Assembly: GCF_950295315.1 (NCBI RefSeq)
Contig: NC_080164.1
Span: 61,704,042-61,768,041, forward strand
Source of the DNA: Erinaceus europaeus
Taxonomy: Eukaryota; Chordata; Mammalia; Eulipotyphla; Erinaceidae
Direction: 5' to 3'
DNA length: 64,000 nt
The notes under the pieces were generated by a model. That model had not been told where the DNA came from. It made no database searches and was given only the letters and a program-made list of their open reading frames with translations. This document shows positions 56,473-64,000 of this stretch, piece after piece (the first letter of the stretch is position 1; every line of letters begins with the position of its first letter). The translations under genes and the position numbers were made by a program.

Positions 56473-56900
56473 GTGGCCAGGCAGTGGTACAGCTGGTTAA
56501 GCACACACTGTATAGTGTGCAAGGACCCAGGTTCAAGCCCCAGCTCCCCACCTGCAGGAGGAAAGCTTCACAAGTGTTGAAGCAGGGCTGCAGGTGTCTC
56601 TCTGTCTCTCTTCCTATCTCCTCCACCCCTCTCAATTTCTCTCTATCTCTACCCAAAAATAAATAAATATTTAAAGAAAAAAGATGGTCAAAAGGGTCGG
56701 GTGGTGGCACACGTGGTTGAGTGCACATGTTACAGTGAGTAAGGACCGAGGTTCAACCGCCCAGTCCCCACCTGCAGGGCAAAGCTTCACAAATGGTGAG
56801 GCAGGGCTGCAGGTGTCTCGCTGTCTCTTTCTCTATAACTCCCTTCCCTCTCAATTTCTGGCTGTTTCTATCCCATAAATAAATAAAATAATTTAAAAAG
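56473..56900 (+). mobile_element. Two type B SINEs in tandem
   Basis: About 56473-56665 and 56696-56900, same orientation, both with head, CACCTGCAGG core and ATAAATAAAT tails. Confidence 0.85.
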
Positions 56901-57235
56901 ATTTTTAAAAGATGGTCAAATAGGGGAGAAGACCTATAGGAATGTTACACATTCTTTCCTCTGTTCTCAACTGCTATTCTTATCAGTAGCCTTGAGACTT
57001 CCCTAGCACCTATATTATTCCACTAAAAAAATTATTTTCAATTATTTATAGCTCAATGTGAATAAAAACAAGATGGTAGGTTTCTTTTCCTTGAAGGTTT
57101 TCATAGGAGTAAATCTAGCCTTGTGCCCAACTAAGAAATTGATAATTTAATTTGTAGTGATTTTCCTCCCACAATTAGAAATCTGCAGCTTAACCCTGAT
57201 CTCAGAGTTGTGGTATTAAAATGTTAAAAAAAAAA
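56901..57235. other. Unique intergenic segment
   Basis: Nothing recognised; ends in a poly(A) run at about 57226-57238. Confidence 0.5.
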
Positions 57236-57239
57236 AAAA

Positions 57240-57730
57240 TTTAAAAGACAGTGAGCCCTAACCAAAATTGGAGAAGCAAATGCAGAAGTCAGAACTCCCA
57301 CTTTCTGCACCCCATAAAGAATTTTGGCTCATACTCCCAGAGAAGGAGAAATGTTAGGGGAAGATGAATAGGGGCTCTGAACCTCAATTTCACCCAGACC
57401 CAAAACATGTTACCAGGAATCTTTGTTTTCGTACCATCACTGAAAAGGAAAAGATTCTGAAATAGTAATAGGTGTAGATGTGACTTGGAAAGGAAGTGAG
57501 TAAAAATGCATGCTTGGGGCCAGGCAGTGGCACACCTGGTTATGCACACAAATGACAGTGTGCAAGGACCCAGGTTCAAGCCCCTTTTCTCCAGCTGCAG
57601 GGAGAAAGCTTCAAGAGTGGTGAAGCAGAGCTGCGGTGTCTGTTTCTCTCCCTCTCTCCTCTCAATTTCTGTCTCTACCCGATACTAAATAAAAATATTT
57701 TTAAAAATTAAAAATGTGCACTCTCTCTCT

Positions 57731-57772
<42 letters not shown>

Positions 57773-57890
57773 AAACCTTATCTATGACCTTGAGAGAATC
57801 ATTGCAGTTTCTGCTGGAGGGGGAAGGGAACACAGAACTCTGATGGTGGGTATGGTGTGGAATTAATTATACCTATTATCTTTTAGTTTT
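57240..57890 (+). mobile_element. Diverged R copy split by type B SINE and (TA)n
   Basis: R-like landmarks (GGAGAAGCAAATGCAGAAGTC, TTTCTGCACCCCATAAAGAA) at 57240-57370 and an R-like 3' end (GGAACACAGAACTCTGATGG, TATCTTTTAGTTTTGTAAG) at 57770-57890, much more diverged than other R copies. Between them lie unique bases, a type B SINE (57518-57705) and a TA microsatellite (57735-57768). Confidence 0.6.
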
Positions 57891-57904
57891 GTAAGTCACT
57901 AGTA

Positions 57905-59110
57905 AAACATTGAAAAGAAGGGCCCTAGTCCTGGGATTCCCACACAGACATGATGAGCCTAGACCTTGAATAGACCCCTCTCTCCATTATCACTGGTCAT
58001 CTCCATCAGGAACAACATAATGGACCCTTTTGGGGGCCCCCATAGTACCTTGCCCTCAATGTGGGTCAACAATGGTAGAGAATGTTCTCTACCATTGGGG
58101 GTTGGATAACATACTCTATCTACCACCCGAGGAAGATGGGTCCTGAAACTGATGCAACTTGGAGTGTTCCTACTCATAATCACAGAATGTGAGTTCAGAC
58201 CTACAGGGATACAGAGGTTACATAGGATCTTAGGCTGATTATAGGCCCCAGATCAAATCCATGTAAATGATTTACAGTCAACAGTATTTATACACTTTTC
58301 CCATATTTGGGAGCTACTCTCTTCCCTGATCCAGCTTTCTAGTCCTTTTTCCAGCCATGACATCATCTCCTCAGACAATAACTTGGGTCTACCTGCATAT
58401 TGGATGTCAGGCTCAGGCAAAAACTAATAAAGTCATGGACCCCTTGTACTATACCTAAAAGAGACATAGTAGCTATTTCCAAAAGGGAGACTCCAAATCT
58501 TCATCTGCAATATTCTTGCCTTTAGGTTCATGATTAGTCAACAATTTGTTTGGCTTTATATGTTAACTCTCTTGTCAGCCACCAGGTTCCAGATGCTAGC
58601 ATGATGCCAACCGTACTTCCCTGGGCAGACAACTCCACCAATGTGTCCTGGAGCCCTGCTTCCCCAGAACCCCACTCGATTAAGGAAAGAGAGTATGGAT
58701 CAACCTGCCAACGTCCATGTTCAGCAGGGAAGCAATTACAGAAGCCAGACCTTCCACCTTCTGTACCCCACAATGACCTTGGGTCTGTACTCCCAAAGGG
58801 TTAAAGAACAGGAAAGCTATTGGAGCGGGGATGGGATACACAGTTCTAGTGGTGGGAATTGTACCCCTCTTATCCTATGTAGCATAGAGTATGTTGTCCA
58901 GCCTCCCTTCAGAGGATGGAACATTCTCTACAGTTGTTGATCCAAGTTGAGGGCAAGGTCCTATGGGGGGCCCACAAAGGGGTCTATTTTGTTCTTCCTG
59001 ATAGAGATGACCGGTAGCAATGGAGAGAGGGATTTACTTGAGGTCTAGGCCCATAATGTCTATTTGGGAAACTCAGGAAACTCAGGACTCCCCGAATAGG
59101 ACTCCCCAGC
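57905..59110. mobile_element. R copy (+) joined to inverted R 5' segment (-)
   Basis: Plus-strand R runs 57905-58880 (from GGGCCCTAGTCCTGGGATTC to CCCCTCTTATCCTATG). Immediately after, 58882-59110 is R in minus orientation (GAGTATGTTGTCCAGCCTCC..CTAGGCCCATAATGTC), which is the complement of 57915-58130. Confidence 0.8.
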
Positions 59111-59349
59111 TGATTCTTTTTTTTTTTTTAATATTTTTAAAAATTTCTTTATTGGGGAATTAATGTTGTACATTCAACAGTAAATACAATAGTTTGTACA
59201 TGCATAACATTCCCCAGTTTTCCATATAACAATACAACCCCCACTATGTTCTCTATCATCCTTCTTGGACCTGTATTCTCCCCCCCCCCCACCCCAGAGT
59301 CTTTTACTTTGGTGCAATAAGCCAATTCTATTTCAGGTTCTACTTGCCC
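59111..59349 (-). mobile_element. 5'-truncated L1 3' end
   Basis: T-run, ATTGGGGAATTAATGTTGTA and a C-rich run, then CAGAGTCTTTTACTTTGGTG as in the 3' UTR of the other L1 copies. Confidence 0.85.
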
Positions 59350-59830
59350 AGATGATTCTTTAGCCTGTTTTTATCTTTCTCTAGTGAGGTAGGGGAGGTG
59401 GGGTTCCAGGACTCATTGGTGAGGTCGTCTGCCTAGGGAAGTCAGGTTGGCATCATGGTACTGTCTGCAACTTGATGGCTGAGAAGCATCAAGATATAAA
59501 GCAGGGGGGCTGGGCAGTAGCACACCAGGCTTAGTGCACATAGACAAAATGCAAGGACCCGCTCAAGGATCCTGGTTTGAGCCCCCAGCTCCCCACCTGC
59601 AGGAGGGTCGCTTCATAAGCGGTGAAGCGGGTCAGCAGGTGTCTGTCTTTCTCTCCTACCGTCTCAACTTCTCTCTGTCTTACCAAAAGAAAGATATAAA
59701 GCAGAACAAATTGTTTAATAATCAGGTACCTAGAGGTAAGAACATAGCATATGAGATTTCGGATCTTCCTGTTGGAAGAAGCTAGGAAGTTTATTTAGGT
59801 ATATTCTAGTTTTTTTTTTTTTTACAATAA
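59350..59830 (-). mobile_element. R fragment with nested type A SINE
   Basis: R landmarks (CTAGGGAAGTCAGGTTGGCA) to 59505, a type A SINE at 59506-59690, then R again (GATATAAAGCAGAACAAATT). The SINE is bounded by the duplicated AGATATAAAGCAG. Confidence 0.8.
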
Positions 59831-59869
59831 AGTTAGTTCATGTGCTTTGTCCATTATAAAATAATTGAA

Positions 59870-60070
59870 GGTGGTGTATTGCACCAAAATAAAAGACTCT
59901 GGGGTTGGGGGGGGTGTTTCAGGTCCTGGAACATGATGACAGAGGAGGACGTAGTGGGGGTTGAATTGTTATGTGGAAAACTAGGAAATGTTATGCATGT
60001 ACAAACTACTATATTTTACTGTCAACTGAAAACCATTAATCCCCCAATATAGAAATAAAAATAAAAGAAT
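59870..60070 (+). mobile_element. L1 3'-UTR fragment
   Basis: Plus-strand L1 3' end (CACCAAAATAAAAGACTCTG to CCCCCAATATAGAAATAAA). Confidence 0.78.
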
Positions 60071-60186
60071 TAAAGGGTTGTCTGCAGTTTCAAGTCCAGC
60101 CTCCACTGCATTGGAAGAACATTTAGTGCTGTGATGTTCTTCCCCCTTTCCCTCTATCTTCCTCTATCTGAAAAAGTGGATTTGGA

Positions 60187-61075
60187 GGGCTGGGCAGTGG
60201 CACATCTGATTAAGCACACATAGCACCATGTGCAAAGACCTGTGTTCAAGCCCCCACTCCCCATCTGCAGGGACAATGCTTCATGAGCAGTGAAGCAGGT
60301 CTACAGGGAGCCATCTTCTCCTCTCCTCCCCTCTCAATTTCTGTATGTCCTATCAAATAAAAATAGAAAAGGAGGGGGCCAGGTGGTGGTACACCTGGTT
60401 AACTATACACATTACTGTGCACAAGGACCCAGGTTGGAGCCTCTTGTCCCCACTCACAGGGGGCAAGTTTCATGAGTGGCGAAGCAGAGCTGCAGGTGTC
60501 TCTCTCTGTTTCTTTCCCTCTCTATATCCCCCTCTCTTCTCAATTTCTTTCTATCTCTATCCAATAATAAATAAACAAATAAATAAACAAATGGCCACTG
60601 GAGCAGTGGATTCATAATGCTGGCACCAAACCCAGTGAAAACCCTGGTGGCAAAAAAAAATTGGAAGGAGGGGCAGGCAGTGGTAACACCTGGTTGAGCA
60701 TATACATTATCATGAGCAAGAACTGGGGTTCAAGCCCCTAATCTCCACCAGAAGGAGGGAAATGTCACAAGTAAAGTAGGTCTGTAGGTGTCTCTCTTTC
60801 TCTCTCTTTGTTTCCCCTTTCTTAATTGCTCTTGGTCCTACCAAATACGGGGTGGGGGGGGGATAGCTGCCAGGATCAGTGGATTCCTCATGCAAGCACC
60901 AAGCCCCAGCAATAGCCCTGGTTGCAAATAAATAAGTAAAACATAAATAAATAAACAAGTAAACAACCTGTTTAATAGCTCACATACTATGTATGTAACC
61001 CAGGTTGAAACCCCTGATAAAGCTCAGGACAGTAATAGGGCACTGAGCAAAGTCACAGTATTGTGGTGTCTCTAC
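60187..61075 (+). mobile_element. Three type B SINEs and a type E remnant
   Basis: Type B at about 60187-60365, 60370-60658 and 60668-60945. The second and third carry the 3' module (CAGTGGATTCATAATGCTGG; CAGTGGATTCCTCATGCAAG). An old type E piece follows to about 61075. Confidence 0.78.
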
Positions 61076-61084
61076 TTTTCTGTC

Positions 61085-61733
61085 ACTTTTTTTTTATTGG
61101 GCAAAGATATAAACAGAGGGAAGGGGAAAGTAGAGAAGGGGGGAGAGAAAAAGAGATGGAGGGAGAGGAAGGAGAAGGAGAGAGTGAATGACACCTGCAG
61201 TCCTGCATCACCATTTGTGAAGCTCCCCACCCCCCACAGGTGGAGACCAGTGGCTTGAATCTTTAGTCTTTGCTTTTTGTTAAGTATGCACTCAACCAGG
61301 TGCATCACCTCCCTGCCCCTTCTGTCTCTCACTTTTCTATTGATTATTTATTTGTTTATGAGAGAGAGAAGAAAATAGGAGAGGAAAAAGAAGAGAAGAG
61401 AAGAGAAGAGAAGAGAACAGAAGAGAAGAGAAGAGAAGAACCAGAGTTCTTCAGAGTACTCAGCTCTGGCATAAGGTAGTGCTGGGGCTCGAACTTTGGT
61501 TCCTGTATACATTGGTGCTCTAACAATCAGAGCTGCTTCCCCAGCCCTTGATCTGTGTTTCTGTTTGAAAAACTTCTCTTACTATGTGAAAAAGTTAGCT
61601 TGGAGGGGCAGCAAAAGAGCTCACTGGGATTTTGTGCTGCTTTGCCATGTGTATAACCCTAGATTCAAGTTTGACCCCCACTACATTGGTGGAAGCTTTG
61701 GTGCTGTGATCTCTCTCTCTCTCTCTCTCTCTC

Positions 61734-61774
<41 letters not shown>

Positions 61775-62065
61775 ACCTGGAGTAGAGAAGCCGGTGACAA
61801 TAACAACAACAAAGGAGCTATCACCAAGTAGAACCTTCACTTACCATGTGCAAAGATCCCAGGATTTAAGCTCCAGGTGACCATATGGGAGCATCTGCAG
61901 AGGAAGGAGTGGGGTGGGTGTCTTCACCAGCAGTGGAGTAGTGCTGCAATGTTTCTCTTGTCTCTGTCTCTCTCATTCTCTATTCCTTTTTGTCTCTCAT
62001 CCTCTATCAAAAGGAAAATGTGCCCACTGTGGAGATAATCAGACACTGAACCCTAGTGATAATCA
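61085..62065. mobile_element. SINE cluster with simple-sequence tracts
   Basis: Type B (-) about 61085-61320; type C (-) about 61340-61545 carrying an (AAGAG)n tract at 61388-61440; type E (+) about 61600-61830 containing (TC)n(TG)n at about 61711-61772; type E (+) about 61840-62065. Confidence 0.7.
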
Positions 62066-62149
62066 TTTTTAATTTTTTGTATGCTACATTTGAGTTGGTT
62101 AAGTTATATGATATTTCCATTGTTTTCTATCATCAAGCTATTCTTTTTT

Positions 62150-62632
62150 TAGTAGTTTCATTTATTTTGGATAGAGACTAAGATAAACTGAGTAAGAAGG
62201 GGGAGAGAGAGTAGAGAGAAAGTGTGAAAGAGAGAGAGAGAGAGCTGTAGAACTATTTCACCATTTATGAAGCTTCCCAACTGCATGTGGGGACCGGGGT
62301 CTTGAACGTGAGTCCTTGCATATTGTAATATGTGTGCTCAACCAAGTGCACCACCAACAGGCCTCTACCAAGCTACTCTTAAAAAAATGTTTATTTATTC
62401 CCTTTTGTTGCCCTTTTTTTTTTTTATTGTTGTAGTTATTGATGTCATCGTTGTTAGATAGGACAGAGAGAAATGGAGAGAGGAGGGGAAGACAGAGAGT
62501 GGGAGAGAAAGACACCTGCAGACCTGCTTCACCACCTGTGAAGTGAGTCCCCTGCAGGTGGGGAGCCAGGGGCTCGAACCGGGATCGTTATGCCGGTTCT
62601 TGCACTTTGAGCCAAGTGCGCTTAACCCGCAA
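62150..62632 (-). mobile_element. Type B then type A SINE
   Basis: Type B about 62150-62365 with a (GA)n stretch; type A about 62385-62632 with head complement TTGAGCCAAGTGCGCTTAAC. A possible third, very old SINE continues to about 62780. Confidence 0.8.
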
Positions 62633-62821
62633 GCTACTCTTTATACAAATCTCTAGTATCTTAATAAGAGACAGAGAGAAGGCCAAAGCAGCACTGCATG
62701 TAGCATCTGTGGCAGTAGATGCTCAGGCATGTGAACTCTGTGCTCTGCTCATTGAGTTGTCTCACCTGCCACTCTCTAGCCCTTGAAATGAAGGGAAGTT
62801 TTAAAAATCTTAAAGTCAAAG

Positions 62822-63275
62822 GGCCGGTGGTGGTGCACTCAGTAGAGCACCTGTGCAAAGACTGGAGTTTGAGCCCCTGGCCAAAATCTACAGGAAGGAA
62901 GATTCATGAGTAGTGAAGCAGTGCTGTAGGTGTCCTTTTCTCTGTCTCTCTCTCCCCTCTCATTTCATCTCTGTCTCTATTAAAAAATGGTCAAGTTGGG
63001 AGTTGGGCAGTAGTGCAGCGGGTTAAAAGCACATGGCGTGAAGCGCAAGGACCGGCTTAAGGATCCCAGTTCGAGCCCCGGGTTCCCCACCTGTAGGGGA
63101 GTCGTTTCACAGACGGTGAAGCAGGTCTCCCCCTCTCTGTCTTCCCCTCCTCTCTCCATTTCTCTCAGTCCTATACAACAACGACATCAACAACAAAAAC
63201 AATAATAACTACAACAACAATAAAAACAAGGGAAACAAAAGGGAAAATAAATAAGAAAATTAAAAAGAAAAAAAT
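62822..63275 (+). mobile_element. Type B then type A SINE
   Basis: Type B about 62822-62985 (GGGCCGGTGGTGGTGCACTC head), then type A about 62997-63275 (GGGAGTTGGGCAGTAGTGCA head) ending in an A-rich tail. The flanks of the type A copy share AATGGTCAAG. Confidence 0.85.
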
Positions 63276-63429
63276 GGTCAAGCCAATTCACTTAAATCAT
63301 AGAAAAATGAACATCTGAGCAAGAAACGGGAGTCTGTGGACAAATATGTATAGGCGCTGTTATGTCACCCTCTAGTGGACACATAGTAGAATGCACCTTA
63401 GGAGAGAAGACTGTAAACTCCAGAAAAAC

Positions 63430-64000
63430 TTAAAAAAAAATTTTTTTTATTTATAAAAAGGAAACATTGACTAAACCATAGGATAAGAGGGGTACAACTC
63501 CACACAATTCCCACCACCAGAACTCTGTACTCTATCCCCTCCCCTGATAGAGTTCTCATTCTTTAACCCTCTGGGAGTATGGACCCAAGGTCATTGTGGG
63601 ATGCAGAAGGTGGAAGGTCTGGCTTCTGTAATTGCTTCCCCACTGAACATGGGTGTTGAATGGTCGATCCATACTCCCAGCCTGTCTCTCTCTTTCCCTA
63701 GTTGGTAAGGGCTCTGGGGAAGTGGAGCTCCAGGACACATTGGTGGGGTTGTCTGTCCAGGGAAGTCTGGTTGGCATCATGCTAGCATCTGGAACCTGGT
63801 GGTCGAAAAGAGAGTTAACATATAAAGCCAAACAAATTGTTGAACAATCATGAACCTAAAGGCTGCAATAGTGAAGATGAAGGGTTGGGGGGGTCCTCCA
63901 TTTTGTAGAAAGCTAGTAAGCATATTTTAGTTATATTCCAAAGGGCCTGTGGCTATACTAGTTTTCTTTTTTCTTTTTCTTTTTCCCCCTGCGCCTGAAA
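63430..64000 (-). mobile_element. R-type retroposon, runs off window
   Basis: TTTATTTATAAAAAGGAAAC at its tail side and the complete set of R 3' landmarks, including GTTGAACAATCATGAACCTA. One of the less diverged R copies. Confidence 0.85.

Noticed and set aside
56224..56580. 118-codon plus-strand frame
   Set aside because: Half of it lies in a type B SINE, the composition is not protein-like, and no splice or family support is seen.
46700..64000. Possible MTIF2 coding exons expected from mammalian gene order
   Set aside because: No plus-strand reading frame resembling MTIF2 could be found by eye; the region is almost all SINE, R and L1.
1..64000. CRISPR arrays, operons, prophage or toxin-antitoxin systems
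   Set aside because: Direct repeats here are mammalian SINEs, L1 and microsatellites; gene structure is eukaryotic throughout.

Overview
This is a eukaryotic, mammalian genomic window. It has split genes with GT-AG introns, very high interspersed-repeat density, L1 LINEs with poly(A) tails and target-site duplications (TSDs), and hundreds of bases of tRNA-derived SINE sequence per kilobase. The SINE heads (GGGAGTCGGGC..TAGCGCAGCGGGTTAAGCGC type) resemble the ERI SINEs I associate with hedgehogs (Erinaceidae, e.g. Erinaceus europaeus). That species assignment is inference from memory, about 0.7 confident. There is no bacterial or phage content.

Left half (about 1.9-41 kb, + strand): the 3' part of CCDC88A (Girdin/GIV), the actin- and Akt-linked non-receptor activator of Galpha-i. 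Ten exons can be joined in one unbroken frame (1692 nt, 563 residues plus stop), covering human residues of roughly 1311-1871. They carry the Akt site, an 84-nt cassette exon, the Galpha-binding (GBA/GEM) motif, two SH2-adaptor tyrosines, the short C-terminal exon and a long low-repeat 3' UTR. The penultimate coding exon also stays open through its own splice donor for 178 more codons and ends in YGCV. This Daple-like PDZ-binding terminus matches the reported long isoform GIV-L.

Middle (43.7-46.6 kb, - strand): PRORSD1, a free-standing YbaK/ProX-type prolyl-tRNA-synthetase-associated editing domain. It has two exons with an intact 171-aa frame and is transcribed convergently to CCDC88A from a CpG-rich promoter with three ETS-type motifs. 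The human orthologue is annotated as a pseudogene (PRORSD1P); here the gene looks functional.

Right third (46.7-64 kb): no exon was recognised. It contains a structurally full-length but ORF-broken L1 (47.06-52.88 kb, 15-bp TSD), repeated copies of an unclassified A-tailed retroposon (called R here), and dense SINE clusters. By mammalian synteny MTIF2 would be expected beyond PRORSD1, but none of its coding exons is visible.

Mobile-element highlights: a 357-bp solo LTR with a 6-bp TSD inside a SINE; a three-layer nest (SINE, then L1, then SINE and R) at 25.3-30 kb; a 3'-truncated, tailless 7SK RNA retrocopy at 15.7 kb; and two L1 copies sharing the same in-frame stop in the reverse transcriptase. 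SINE letters A-E and R are working labels for this window only. Repeat boundaries are usually good to about 10 bases where a TSD is given and about 30 bases elsewhere.
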